Assembly: GCA_934119935.1 (NCBI GenBank)
Contig: CAKOSX010000003.1
Span: 124,001 to 188,000 of the forward strand
Direction of reading: 5' to 3'
Length of the DNA stretch: 64,000 bases
DNA from: an uncultured Clostridia bacterium
GTDB lineage: Bacteria; Bacillota; Clostridia; TANB77; CAG-508
A program made the position numbers and the translations under genes. The notes below the pieces were generated by a model. That model was not told the origin of the DNA and did not search any database. It saw nothing but the letters and a program-made list of their open reading frames with translations. The stretch's first letter is position 1, and every line of letters starts with the position of its first letter. Below are positions 8,435-17,526 of the stretch, piece by piece.

Positions 8435-10112
8435 TCAATTTATATACTAAAACTTTTTACAACAATCTTTATATCACAACTACTTTTATATATCGAATTC
8501 TATTATTTTAGGGATATCTTTTATAATAATTCCATAACTTTAAATTTAGGCTTTAAAACTCTCAATCTATCTTGTGATTTACCTATTATCTGGTTTAATC
8601 TAAAATACTTATTTGTGCTACTTTCTTTTCTATCAAAGCTCATTATACTGTATACACTATTTCCGTGTCACACACCAAATAAGAATAAAACATTAAAAAA
8701 ACAAGCATCACTAAATGAGTTACATTTAAATTTAGGTAAGGATTCGCATAATGCTTTAGTATTCATACCGGAGAAAGGTCTATTTCAAAACATACTAATA
8801 ACAGGTGCAATAGGCTCTGGTAAAACTAGTAGTGCTATGTACCCAATAACAGAACAGCTAATAGCATATAAATCATCAAATTCATCAGAAAAATTAGGTA
8901 TGTTAATTTTAGATGTAAAAGGAAACTACATTTATCAAGTTTTAAAATATGCCAAACTATATAACAGAGAAGATGATATTATCCCCATTCAGATATCTGG
9001 TAACTTTAATTATAATCCCCTTGATAACATCAGTTTAAAGCCCTCTGTTTTGGCAAATAGGCTAAAAACAATTCTATTGTTATTCTCTCCTAATAATACA
9101 GAATCGTATTGGATAGATAAATCTGAATCAGTTCTTTCTGAGGCAATAAAGCTATGTAGACTTTATAATAATGGGTATGTTACATTTCAAGAGCTTCACA
9201 ATATAATTACCAGCCATGATTATTACTCTGAGAAAGTCAATTTTCTACGCCAACAATTTATAGACGGTAAATTTTCAAATGCAGACACTTATAATTTACT
9301 ATCAGCTTTAAACTTTTTTGAAAAGGAGTTTTTCTGTTTAGATTCAAGAACGTTTAATATTCTAAAGTCAGAAATAACAAGAATAACTACATGTTTTATT
9401 TCTGATCCAGAAGTATTAAAAACTTTTTGCCCCAATAGATCCAATAACAATTTTCCTGGTTTTCAAAACGTTATAAATAATGGGAAAATAGTTATTTTGA
9501 ATATGAACATTAACGAATATAAAAATCTTTCAAAAATAATTGCAACATATTTAAAATTAGATTTTCAAACAGAAGTCCTGCGAAGACTCGCTAATAATCT
9601 TTCACCACTTCATCCGGTTGCTTTTATTTCTGACGAATACAGTGAGTATGTATCTGCAACAGATGCCAACTTCTTTTCTCAAAGCAGAGAATCTAAGTGC
9701 ATAAATGTTGTGTCTACACAAAGTTATACATCTCTTCTTAATGCATTAAATAACAAATTTTCTGTAGAAGTAATAGTCCAGAATTTAGTTAATAAATTAT
9801 GGTTTAGATCTGATGATATCTTTACGATTGAAGATGCACAAAAACAATTACGGAAAAGTTGACTTTGAAAGAACCTCAAAAACCATATCAGAAAGTGCCA
9901 AGGAAACTTCTTACAATCTACTTGCACGCTCATTACAATCAAAAAATTCAAATATTTCTGAAAGTATTAACACTTATACTCAACATGATTTTGAATTTGA
10001 TACAAACTTCTTTTCTCAAGGTTTAAATACATTTGAGTGTTTGTCATTCATATCCGACGGTAATAAAATTATTCCACCATCAAAACTAAAGATGACACCA
10101 TATTTTAAATAA
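8435..10112 (+). CDS. VirD4/TraG-type coupling ATPase, reading frame interrupted at a CGG codon
   Basis: Type IV secretion coupling proteins are membrane-anchored hexameric ATPases that feed substrate to the channel. Two membrane segments are encoded before and around 8615 (FTTIFISQLLLYIEFYYF and KYLFVLLSFLSKLIILYTLF), then Walker A GAIGSGKT at residues 64-71 counted from 8615 and Walker B FISDE with Asp340. The frame closes at TGA 9862, but the conserved C-terminal part (GKVDFERTSKTISESAKE, on to 10112) continues in the +1 frame. The switch falls at CGG 9851-9853; skipping its C restores the Leu-Gly-Lys of the family. The only conventional start after the TAA at 8432 is GTG 8615, inside the second membrane segment. 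Confidence 0.7.
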
Positions 10113-10126
10113 TTAAAGGAGGTATT

Positions 10127-10444
10127 ATGTATAAAAAATTTTTATTTATATTTTTTATTTTATTTATATTATTACTTGTTTGTCACAATAATGCATTTGC
10201 GGCAGATCCCAAACTTATTTCTAAACTTGATTCGGCTTTTCAAAAGATTGAAGACTGGTTAATAAAACTTGCTACACCAGCCGCAGCAGTTGCCGTTGGT
10301 ACTGGTGTGTTTATGAAAAAATTCAGTTTTGGAGACGAAGAACGAATACGAACTGGGAAAAAAATTATCAGGAGTTCACTGTTTTCTTACGCATTTATTT
10401 TAGCTATTGACCTAATTTTATCAGCAATAAAAAGCTTACTATAA
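10127..10444 (+). CDS. VirB2/TrbC-like pilin-type membrane protein
   Basis: A 105-residue protein with a cleavable signal peptide (hydrophobic core LFIFFILFILLLV, then NNAFAA before DPK). A short amphipathic stretch and two hydrophobic segments follow (LATPAAAVAVGTGVFM and LFSYAFILAIDLILSAI), separated by a charged loop GDEERIRTGKK. This is the architecture of VirB2-type small subunits. RBS AAAGGAGG lies 6 nt before the ATG, 14 nt after the VirD4 stop. It is intact and in the middle of the secretion operon. Assignment is by architecture and context, not by strong sequence identity. Confidence 0.6.
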   Translation: MYKKFLFIFFILFILLLVCHNNAFAADPKLISKLDSAFQKIEDWLIKLATPAAAVAVGTGVFMKKFSFGDEERIRTGKKIIRSSLFSYAFILAIDLILSAIKSLL

Positions 10445-10462
10445 TGGATTGGAGTTGATATT

Positions 10463-11326
10463 ATGCAAATCGACTATTCACAAACAATTATAGATACAAT
10501 TAATAAAATTTTCTCACAATTATTTTCATCACTAGACATAACAATGTATTCCATACTTGACAAAACAGTATTTATAAATAGTTCAATTTTAGATGACAGA
10601 CTATTTTCCACTGCATTTAACTCAAATTTTGGACTCTCTACAATAGCAAATGCTTTTCTTATTGGATTCTTTTTATATTACTGTGTAAAATTATATATGG
10701 CTCCATTTTCAGGAACTTATGTAGAGAAACCATATCAGTTTTTAGTAAAAGTATTAATAATTGCACTTTGTATTAACTTTTCTCAATTTCTCTGTTCAGA
10801 ATTTCTTAATATTTTTAATGTTTTTACTGATATTTTAAAAGTTTTTGGCTCGCAAATATCTGGTGAGGAAATATCTTTTAGTACATTACTCTCAAACTCC
10901 ACATATATAGCAGAAATAAGCACGACATTTAACTTTTTCTCTTTTGATGGCATATTAAAAAGTTTTTTTAGTTTTGGATTAATTAATTTACTTTTCTCAT
11001 ATTCAATTAGATATATATTACTAAAAATTCTTATATTATTATTTCCATTTGCTTTACTCTCTTTAATAACAACTTCAACAACGTGGATATTTAAGTCATG
11101 GTTTCGTGCATTTTTTTCGCTTTTATTTGTACAAATTTTTATAATATTTGTACTAATTCTGTTATTTTCAATAAGTTTGTCCTCGTCTAATATATTCTCT
11201 CAAATATTATATATTAGTTGTATTTTTGTATTAACCAAATCAAATTCATATGTAAAGGAACTGCTTGGTGGAATCTCCACTGATTTGAACTATAATCTTT
11301 TAAATATGAAAAATTTATTAAAATGA
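10463..11326 (+). CDS. VirB6/TrbL-like polytopic membrane protein
   Basis: A 287-residue protein with about six membrane segments: two near residues 60-105, one at about 170-185, and three closely spaced ones after residue 185. The Trp-containing stretch TSTTWIFKSWFRAFFSLLF is typical of TrbL/VirB6 inner-membrane channel proteins. It follows the VirB2-like gene by 18 nt with an RBS (TTGGAG) before ATG. Sequence divergence is high, so the assignment rests on topology, size and neighbours. Confidence 0.6.
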   Translation: MQIDYSQTIIDTINKIFSQLFSSLDITMYSILDKTVFINSSILDDRLFSTAFNSNFGLSTIANAFLIGFFLYYCVKLYMAPFSGTYVEKPYQFLVKVLIIALCINFSQFLCSEFLNIFNVFTDILKVFGSQISGEEISFSTLLSNSTYIAEISTTFNFFSFDGILKSFFSFGLINLLFSYSIRYILLKILILLFPFALLSLITTSTTWIFKSWFRAFFSLLFVQIFIIFVLILLFSISLSSSNIFSQILYISCIFVLTKSNSYVKELLGGISTDLNYNLLNMKNLLK

Positions 11327-11338
11327 AAGGATCTTATC

Positions 11339-11626
11339 ATGATATTTATATTTCCACGTAATTACAATATTCATAGCAAATTCCTTGGAATAATAGATTA
11401 TTCTTCATTATTCTTTAACGTTCTATGGAATCTATTTATATTTTGCCTAACAAATTTATTATTTATCAACTTAACAATAAAAATATTTTTCTTTATTGTA
11501 TTTTCCCTGCCAATACTTCTTTTAAGTATAATTCGATTCAATAATGAAAATATCTTCTTTGCAATTTATTATATTTTAAAATACTTTTTCTCTTACAAAC
11601 TCTTTCTGTTTAACAAAATGCATTAA
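11339..11626 (+). CDS. VirB3/PrgI-like small membrane protein
   Basis: A 95-residue protein beginning with FPRNYNIHSKFLGIIDY, then two membrane segments (LWNLFIFCLTNLLFI and IKIFFFIVFSLPILLLSII) and a tail NNENIFFAIYYILKYFFSYKLFLFN. This order, a short soluble lead, a helical hairpin containing SLP, then a KY..SYK tail, is that of VirB3/PrgI proteins, which usually sit next to and assist the VirB4 ATPase. Here virB4 lies 22 kb away across oriC. RBS AAAGGA lies before the ATG, 12 nt after the VirB6-like stop. Confidence 0.6.
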   Translation: MIFIFPRNYNIHSKFLGIIDYSSLFFNVLWNLFIFCLTNLLFINLTIKIFFFIVFSLPILLLSIIRFNNENIFFAIYYILKYFFSYKLFLFNKMH

Positions 11627-11644
11627 TTATACATATTGAAGTTA

Positions 11645-11673
11645 TTGTAAATCGTTTTTAAAAATGTTATAAT
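11645..11673 (+). promoter_or_regulatory. SigA-type promoter of dnaD-dnaC
   Basis: TTGTAA, 17-nt spacer, TATAAT, 24 nt before the dnaD start codon and 18 nt after the secretion operon ends. It separates the helicase-loading genes from the T4SS operon. Confidence 0.65.
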
Positions 11674-11696
11674 CATTTTAATTATGAGGTGAAATT

Positions 11697-12677
11697 ATGA
11701 AATTAGAACAAACAGACAATTCTCTATTATTCTCTACAACAAGTATACCAGATGCATTCTTTACTGAATACTACTCACAGGCCAGTAGTGATGCAATAAA
11801 GGTTTTTTTATATTTATATTTTCTTTCCAAATATGGAAAAGAAATAAAAATTAATGACTTATCTAAAAAACTAAATTTGCCATTAAAATCAATACAAGAT
11901 TCAATTAAGTATTGGGAAGGTCTTGGATTATTAATAAGAAAGAATTCTGGTTATTCTTTTGCAAATATGCAAGAAATAGAATTACATAAGCTATATACTC
12001 CAAAGGTTACACAAACTCCAGATCAATTAAAAAATACCGCAAAAAATCAATATAGAGCCAAAGCAATAGAAAGTATAAATAACGAGTTTTTTCAAGGTGT
12101 TATGTCTCCTTCGTGGTATGGCGATATAGACCTATGGTTCAGCAAATATTCTTTTGATGAGGAAGTTATGGTTTCTTTGTTTAGATATTGCTTTAACCGT
12201 TCTGCACTACACAGGAATTATATACAAGCTGTTGCAGATGCATGGTCTCAAAACGGAGTAAAAACATTTGAAGATTTAAACAAATACTATGAAGAACAAG
12301 AGGCATTCTCAAAGATTACAAAGTCTATTTCTAAAAAATTAGGCTTAAATAGACAACTTTCTCAGTTTGAAAATGCATATATTGAAAAATGGATAAAAGA
12401 TTATGGCTACAATATGAGTATAATAGAAATTGCTCTTAAGAAAACAACTTCAAAAACCAATCCAAACTTTGATTATATAAATAAAATTCTTTCTGATTGG
12501 CATGAAAGAGGCTTAAAAACTCCTGAAGCAGTCGAAAAGTTTTTAACAGATATGAAACAGAAGCAAAAAGATATAAAAAATATAGAAAAAAGGACCGGTT
12601 ATACTAACTACGAACAAAGGTCATACAGTAACCTATCTGACTTATATGCTAACAATTTTGATATAAATAACAATTAA
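11697..12677 (+). CDS. dnaD: DnaD-domain replication initiation protein
   Basis: A 326-residue protein. Residues about 1-95 form a winged-helix region (KINDLSKKLNLPLKSIQDSIKYWEGLGLL). Two DnaD-type helical domains follow: one around FFQGVMSPSWYGDIDLWF at about 130-200, and one at about 225-280 ending in FDYINKILSDWHERGL, the YxxxIxxxW signature that contacts ssDNA. The C-terminus is a charged tail. With the adjacent AAA+ gene it probably brings the replicative helicase to the DnaA-opened origin, as the paired genes near oriC do in other clostridia. Its RBS (GAGGTG) and own promoter are clear. Confidence 0.85.
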   Translation: MKLEQTDNSLLFSTTSIPDAFFTEYYSQASSDAIKVFLYLYFLSKYGKEIKINDLSKKLNLPLKSIQDSIKYWEGLGLLIRKNSGYSFANMQEIELHKLYTPKVTQTPDQLKNTAKNQYRAKAIESINNEFFQGVMSPSWYGDIDLWFSKYSFDEEVMVSLFRYCFNRSALHRNYIQAVADAWSQNGVKTFEDLNKYYEEQEAFSKITKSISKKLGLNRQLSQFENAYIEKWIKDYGYNMSIIEIALKKTTSKTNPNFDYINKILSDWHERGLKTPEAVEKFLTDMKQKQKDIKNIEKRTGYTNYEQRSYSNLSDLYANNFDINNN

Positions 12678-12683
12678 AAGGAT

Positions 12684-13700
12684 GTGATTAACAAAATGAA
12701 TAATAGCACACTGAAACAACTTCTTACTGAATATTCTGCAAAAAGAAACCGAGAATTAGCAGAAGCCAATATAAAAAAAGAAAAAATTTACAAAGAGAAT
12801 CCTCGTTTGCAAGAAATTGATAATGAATTAAGTACATTTTCAATTCAAACAGCAAAATCTATACTACAAACAAATGATAAAACTTTATTGAATCAACTGA
12901 AAATAAAAAAAGAAAGCCTATTAAATGAAAAAAATGAAATATATAGTAGTTTAAATATTGATTCATCATATTTTTATCCACAATTTGAGTGTAATCTGTG
13001 CAAAGACACTGGATATATTACTGAAAATTATAAAACAAAAATGTGTAATTGTCTAAAACAAAAAATTTTTGATATAGAATATAATAAAATCAATAGTTTT
13101 AATTTTTCCGATTATAATTTTTCTGATTTTTCACTAAATTACTACTCAGATTCACCAAATAGAGAAAAATATAATTCAGCTTTATCTCCAAGAGATAATA
13201 TAGAAAAAATACAAAAACTATGTTATAAATTTATTAAAAATTTTGATAATCCAGATGAGAAAAACTTACTTTTTACTGGAAATACTGGCCTTGGAAAAAC
13301 TTTTTTATCAAACTGCATAGCTCACGAAATGATAAAACAAAATAAAACAGTTCTTTATCAAACAGCCCCAATAATGCTTGATTCTATTATTGACTACAAG
13401 CTTGGCAAGTCTTCGAATTTTAATATAGTAAAAAATCTTTTATCAGTTGACCTATTAGTAATAGATGATTTAGGAACAGAAAGTTTAAATAGCATGAAAT
13501 TTTCAGAACTATTTACATTGATAAATACAAGACTATTAAATCAAAATAGTAAAATAACCAAAACTATTATTTCTACAAATTTAAACTTAGATAATTTAGC
13601 ATCAACTTATGGTGAAAGAATAATTTCTCGTTTAATAGGAAGTTACAACATTTGTTACTTTTTTGGAGATGACATCAGAATAAAAAAAATATCAAGATAA
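12684..13700 (+). CDS. dnaC: DnaC/IstB-type AAA+ helicase loader
   Basis: A 338-residue ATPase. Residues 1-90 form a coiled-coil-rich helicase-binding region. Cys103, Cys106, Cys121 and Cys123 (CNLC...CNC) form a zinc-binding motif seen in clostridial loaders. The AAA+ core has Walker A GNTGLGKT at 199-206, Walker B LLVIDDLG at 257-264, and a sensor-like IISTNL. The GTG start at 12684 follows AAAGGAT closely; ATG at 12696 is an alternative 4 codons in. It is 6 nt behind dnaD, so the two are one operon. The symbol is used in the loader sense (B. subtilis calls its loader DnaI). Confidence 0.85.
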   Translation: MINKMNNSTLKQLLTEYSAKRNRELAEANIKKEKIYKENPRLQEIDNELSTFSIQTAKSILQTNDKTLLNQLKIKKESLLNEKNEIYSSLNIDSSYFYPQFECNLCKDTGYITENYKTKMCNCLKQKIFDIEYNKINSFNFSDYNFSDFSLNYYSDSPNREKYNSALSPRDNIEKIQKLCYKFIKNFDNPDEKNLLFTGNTGLGKTFLSNCIAHEMIKQNKTVLYQTAPIMLDSIIDYKLGKSSNFNIVKNLLSVDLLVIDDLGTESLNSMKFSELFTLINTRLLNQNSKITKTIISTNLNLDNLASTYGERIISRLIGSYNICYFFGDDIRIKKISR

Positions 13701-13719
13701 AATATCTTGATATTTTTTT
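13689..13719 (+). terminator. Terminator of dnaD-dnaC
   Basis: Stem ATATCAAGATA/TATCTTGATAT followed by a T run. The stem includes the dnaC stop codon. Confidence 0.8.
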
Positions 13720-13810
13720 GGCGGAACAGAGAGGATTTGAACCTCCGCGGCCCTTAACGAACCCTAGCAGTTTAGCAAACTGCCCCCTTCAGCCTCTTGG
13801 GTACTGCTCC
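13719..13810 (-). tRNA. tRNA-Ser (anticodon GCT)
   Basis: Minus-strand class II tRNA with a long variable arm, acceptor GGAGCAG, anticodon loop TTGCTAA, T-loop TTCAAAT and encoded CCA. Confidence 0.92.
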
Positions 13811-13834
13811 ATTTACATATTTAATATAAAAAAA

Positions 13835-13926
<92 letters not shown>

Positions 13927-14158
13927 ATATCATCTCGTGACAAGTTATATCATACCATAAAATTATCTTATTTGTCAATAATATATTTATAATTTTTGCA
14001 ATTATTAAAAAATTATTCTTCTAACCATAAATTTCATTAATTTATCTCCGTAATTACAGATACGTTTTACTATTTTTAATGTCAAACTCAGGTTTTAGCT
14101 AAAAATTTCAACACTTTCTTCTAAAAGAAATTAAAGTTATGAAATTTTTTTAAATAGC

Positions 14159-14203
14159 AAAATAGCAAGCTTCAGGTTTTTTATTCCATCTACTCGCTAT
14201 TTT
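14159..14203 (-). terminator. Putative terminator of the unknown gene upstream on the minus strand
   Basis: Arms AAAATAGC and GCTATTTT with a 29-nt interior that can pair further. On the minus strand the hairpin is followed by AAAAAAATTTC rather than a clean T run, so the call is tentative. Confidence 0.4.
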
Positions 14204-14212
14204 ACTTTTCTT

Positions 14213-15094
14213 TTAATAAACTCTCAATTCATAATATGTATTTCCGTATTCTTCACCCTCTGTGCAGCGCATAAACTTGCTTTCTTCTAGCTCTATTGTT
14301 ACTACTTTTTTTCTTTCTTCATCTTGACATGCATAAACTTGAGGTGTTATTTTGCCTTGAAAACTTTTTAATTTTTTTAGTTTTTCTTCTTCTCGAATTC
14401 CAAAATTTCTTCTAATCAATATACAAGCTTTTTCTTCACTTATAAAAATTTTACCTTTTCCTCGCATTTCTGCTACTTTATGAAACTCGGTTGTTGCAAC
14501 ACAGTAGATATTTTCGCTATTCCAAGCACCACTTTTTTGACATAGTGTTATTTCTAGCATTTCATTACTTTGTGTTAATATTACCCGCTGAGTTTCATTT
14601 TCCTCTAGCAAACTAGCTAATTTATAAGCCTCTTTTCCCAAACATTTTATAGAATTTATATCTGTAAAAACTTGTCTACCTCCATAAGCAGACATCCCAC
14701 GTGATAGCTCTAGTACTTTCATATCATATCCAAATGGTCTTCCACAAGAATAATGATCTATGTCTTTGTCAGATACTGCCAAAGGAAATCGGAAAATAGT
14801 TTCATCACGCCTGTAAAGATATGGCATTTCCTCTATAGCTATTGGTATATACTCTTTTACCTCATATGAAGAATTTCCTAGATTGCCACCAAAACATAGG
14901 ACATCTACCATTGTATTTCCAATCAAAATTAATTTCTTCCGATTATTAGACAACATATATCTAATTTGTCTTTCTCCTATTGAATCAAAATTATTTCTAA
15001 ACCAGGCAATTAAAATTCCTGTATTATGAATGCATGTCCTTCGGGTTAGTTTAAAATAATACATAAATTTCTCCTTTGTTTTGTGTAGAATCAT
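14213..15094 (-). CDS. Protein of unknown function, 293 aa
   Basis: I do not recognise this protein. It is soluble with no signal peptide or membrane segment, and is rich in Arg, Glu and Cys. Candidate landmarks are an N-terminal CIHNTG, a GRPFGYDMK block and an RRNFGIREEEKLKKLK basic stretch. It uses CGG for Arg twice (14585-14587 and 14939-14941), a codon otherwise nearly absent in the window, and more CGT/CGC/CGA-type Arg codons than its neighbours. That suggests a foreign origin. It stands alone, flanked by hairpins. The start could also be the in-frame ATG ten codons downstream (MYYFKLTRR), which has AGGAG upstream. Confidence 0.6.
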   Translation of the reverse strand: MILHKTKEKFMYYFKLTRRTCIHNTGILIAWFRNNFDSIGERQIRYMLSNNRKKLILIGNTMVDVLCFGGNLGNSSYEVKEYIPIAIEEMPYLYRRDETIFRFPLAVSDKDIDHYSCGRPFGYDMKVLELSRGMSAYGGRQVFTDINSIKCLGKEAYKLASLLEENETQRVILTQSNEMLEITLCQKSGAWNSENIYCVATTEFHKVAEMRGKGKIFISEEKACILIRRNFGIREEEKLKKLKSFQGKITPQVYACQDEERKKVVTIELEESKFMRCTEGEEYGNTYYELRVY

Positions 15095-15205
15095 ATTGTA
15101 AATTCTACATATCTACTTAATTAACATAATTATATTATACTCTATTTATTAGTATATTGCAAATAAAACCATATCATTTTTAAAATTGTTAATTGAAAAA
15201 GTATT

Positions 15206-15247
15206 CCACTAATCATGAATTTCGTTAATTTATTTCATAATTAGTGG
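15206..15247. terminator. Hairpin closing the parA-parB-DUF4446 operon
   Basis: Arms CCACTAATCATGAA and TTCATAATTAGTGG (13 of 14 pairs) lie just past the DUF4446 stop codon on the minus strand. Function as a terminator is inferred; the exit side on the minus strand is AATACTTTTTC. Confidence 0.6.
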
Positions 15248-15254
15248 ATTTTTC

Positions 15255-15737
15255 TTATTTAATTGCCTTATCTAAAGCATCTTTTTCTTCATTTGACAAT
15301 GCATATTCACATTTTCCTTCTACTATAGGTTTTGCATATATATTTGATGTATCTCTTCCATATATTCCGTTTAATACAATGCCAGTATTATGCTCATTTA
15401 AAATTGCCAAAGCAAAGCTTAAATTACTGCCAGTATCTTTATACGCATTATATCTTACTAATCCAATCTTTTTTAGATAATTCTTTGAATCTTCATCTAA
15501 TTTTTGGCAATATCTTTCTATTTCATTGTTTTCTTTTTTTATCTCATCAACACTCTTAACATATTCCTGCAACATTTCATTTATATTGTTCCCTTTACCG
15601 AGTTTTGTCATAAAGTCAGAATAATTTTTTCTTAATTTAGTAAGTTTTATTGAGTTTAATACGTATATAGCAATTAATGCTATATTTATAATTAAAATAA
15701 TTATATTAAATACATTAAATTCAAAATTCATATTCAT
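15255..15737 (-). CDS. DUF4446 family membrane protein
   Basis: A 160-residue protein with one N-terminal membrane segment (IIILIINIALIAIYVL). A coiled-coil helix follows to about residue 90, then the DUF4446 core with GLVRYNAYKDTGSNLSFALAIL and GIVLNGIYGRD. It lies 14 nt downstream of parB on the same strand. The association of DUF4446 with parB is common in clostridia, but its molecular function is unknown. Confidence 0.85.
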   Translation of the reverse strand: MNMNFEFNVFNIIILIINIALIAIYVLNSIKLTKLRKNYSDFMTKLGKGNNINEMLQEYVKSVDEIKKENNEIERYCQKLDEDSKNYLKKIGLVRYNAYKDTGSNLSFALAILNEHNTGIVLNGIYGRDTSNIYAKPIVEGKCEYALSNEEKDALDKAIK

Positions 15738-15751
15738 TTATTAATCACTTC

Positions 15752-16612
15752 CTATTTAATTAAGCCGAGGATCCTTTCTAAGTCATCATTTGAGTTGTAC
15801 TCAATTACTATCTTTCCTTTTCTTTTTCCAGCCTCTAATTTAACTTTCGTGCCAAAGAAGCCCTGGAAAGAATTTTCTATATCTCTATATATTGCTTGGT
15901 ATTTTAATGATTTTTCGTTATCTTTTTTAGGTAAATTTTTATCATTATTTATTTTGCGTTCTAATTCATCGTATTTATCTCCGTATTCAATAACTCCTAA
16001 TGCCAACTTATATTGTTTCTCTGGATCCTGTACTTTTAATAATTCTCTACATTGCCTTTCACTAAAATTGTGTTCAATAACTAAATCAATTACTCTTGGA
16101 TCCAGGTTTAAAATTCTTACATTATTGGTTAATCCACTTCTACTCATTCCAAGCTTATCAGCAAGTTCTTGTTGAGTCAATCCATAGTCATCTAATAATC
16201 TTCTTAATCCTTTAGCTTTTTCTATTGGATTTAAATTTTCTCTTTGAATATTTTCAATAAGTGCAATTTCTCTATTCTCTTGTTCTGTTTTTGTTCTAAC
16301 CAAACAAGGTATCTCAGTAAGTCCAGCTTTTTTTGCAGCTCTCCATCTTCTTTCTCCCGCAATTATCTGGTAATAGTCATCTTTTAAAGTAACAATAATT
16401 GGTTGTATAACTCCATATTGTTTTATTGAATTAGCTAATTCATCTAATTTCTCTTCATCAAATCTTTTTCTAGGTTGTTCTTTGTCTGGTTCAATTTTAG
16501 TAATTTTAATATTCTGAACTATTTCACCTGTAACTTCTTCAATTTCAGGTTCTTTAATACTTTCACTAAATAAAGCATCTAATCCTCTTCCTAGTCCTGT
16601 TTTCTTTGCCAT
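15752..16612 (-). CDS. parB: Chromosome-partitioning protein ParB/Spo0J
   Basis: A 286-residue CTPase and DNA-binding partition protein. The start GLGRGLDALF is the ParA-interacting peptide. The ParB/Srx domain (about 35-125) carries QPRKRFD and the CTP-site motif AGERRWRA. The helix-turn-helix follows (TQQELADKLGMSRSGLTNN), and the dimerisation tail ends YNSNDDLERILGLIK. It loads on parS and recruits SMC. It lies directly behind parA with 3 nt between them. Palindromes that might serve as its sites lie in the mnmE-mnmG gap. Confidence 0.96.
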   Translation of the reverse strand: MAKKTGLGRGLDALFSESIKEPEIEEVTGEIVQNIKITKIEPDKEQPRKRFDEEKLDELANSIKQYGVIQPIIVTLKDDYYQIIAGERRWRAAKKAGLTEIPCLVRTKTEQENREIALIENIQRENLNPIEKAKGLRRLLDDYGLTQQELADKLGMSRSGLTNNVRILNLDPRVIDLVIEHNFSERQCRELLKVQDPEKQYKLALGVIEYGDKYDELERKINNDKNLPKKDNEKSLKYQAIYRDIENSFQGFFGTKVKLEAGKRKGKIVIEYNSNDDLERILGLIK

Positions 16613-16615
16613 CTT

Positions 16616-17416
16616 CTATTCTCCTTTCTTCATATGTTTTGCAGCTTTTTGTTCTTCATCATTAATTTTCAAAAATTCTTTTACGAATTTATCATAACTC
16701 TTGGCACCTTTAGATCTTGGATCATATAAACTTATTGGCATTCCGTAGCTAGGTGCTTCGCTTAACTTTACATTTCTCGGAATTACATTCTTGTATACCT
16801 TGTCTTCAAAATATCTTTTTACCTCTTTAACAACTTGGTTAGATAAATTTGTTCTTGCATCATACATTGTTAACAAGGCACCTTCTACTTTAAGGTCCTT
16901 ATTCATGTGCTTTCGAACTAGTTCTATAGTATTTAATAGTTGTCCAAGTCCTTCAAGTGCATAGTACTCGCATTGTACCGGTATTAAAACACTATTTGAC
17001 GCTGTAAAAGCATTTAATGTGATAAGTCCTAATGATGGAGGACAGTCAATTATTATAAAATCATATTTGTCCCTTATATTGTTTAATTTAGTCTTTAGTC
17101 TATACTCTCTATCTTCCATTGATACAAGTTGAACTTCAGCTCCAGCTAAATTCATATTTGATGGACATAAATCCAAATTTTTTACTTGTGTTTTCTGTAG
17201 AGTATTTTCCACTTCTATGTCTTCTATTAGTACATCGTAAATAGAGAACTTTTGTTCTTTATTTATTCCCAAACCACTGGTACCATTGCCTTGTGGGTCT
17301 GCATCTATAAACAAAACCTTTTTTCCTCTTTTAGCCAATATTGTACTCATATTAATTGCTGTAGTTGTTTTTCCAACTCCACCTTTTTGATTGGCTATTG
17401 ATATTATTTTTCCCAA
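16616..17416 (-). CDS. parA: ParA/Soj chromosome-partitioning ATPase
   Basis: A 267-residue deviant-Walker ATPase. KGGVGKTT with the signature lysine is near the start, DADPQGN follows about 30 residues later, and the switch region IDCPPSLG is present. I chose the TTG start at 17414-17416 because AGGAGGGA lies 7 nt upstream and the family normally begins (M)GKIISIANQKGGVGK; the longer frame to 17446 adds ten residues not typical of the family. Its ATP-dependent binding to DNA, together with ParB, positions origins and regulates DnaA. Confidence 0.95.
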   Translation of the reverse strand: MGKIISIANQKGGVGKTTTAINMSTILAKRGKKVLFIDADPQGNGTSGLGINKEQKFSIYDVLIEDIEVENTLQKTQVKNLDLCPSNMNLAGAEVQLVSMEDREYRLKTKLNNIRDKYDFIIIDCPPSLGLITLNAFTASNSVLIPVQCEYYALEGLGQLLNTIELVRKHMNKDLKVEGALLTMYDARTNLSNQVVKEVKRYFEDKVYKNVIPRNVKLSEAPSYGMPISLYDPRSKGAKSYDKFVKEFLKINDEEQKAAKHMKKGE

Positions 17417-17526
17417 TTTTATCCCTCCTATGTGTAAAAATGACATACTAATAATATATTAATATTACTAATATGTCAATAAAAAATAGGGATTTTTTTA
17501 AGTTTTTTTACATTATTTCAAAAGCT

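Noticed and set aside
9838..9847. A AAA AAC heptamer near the virD4 break, a classical -1 slippery sequence
   Set aside because: The continuation of VirD4 lies in the +1 frame, not -1, and the protein match resumes only after the CGG.
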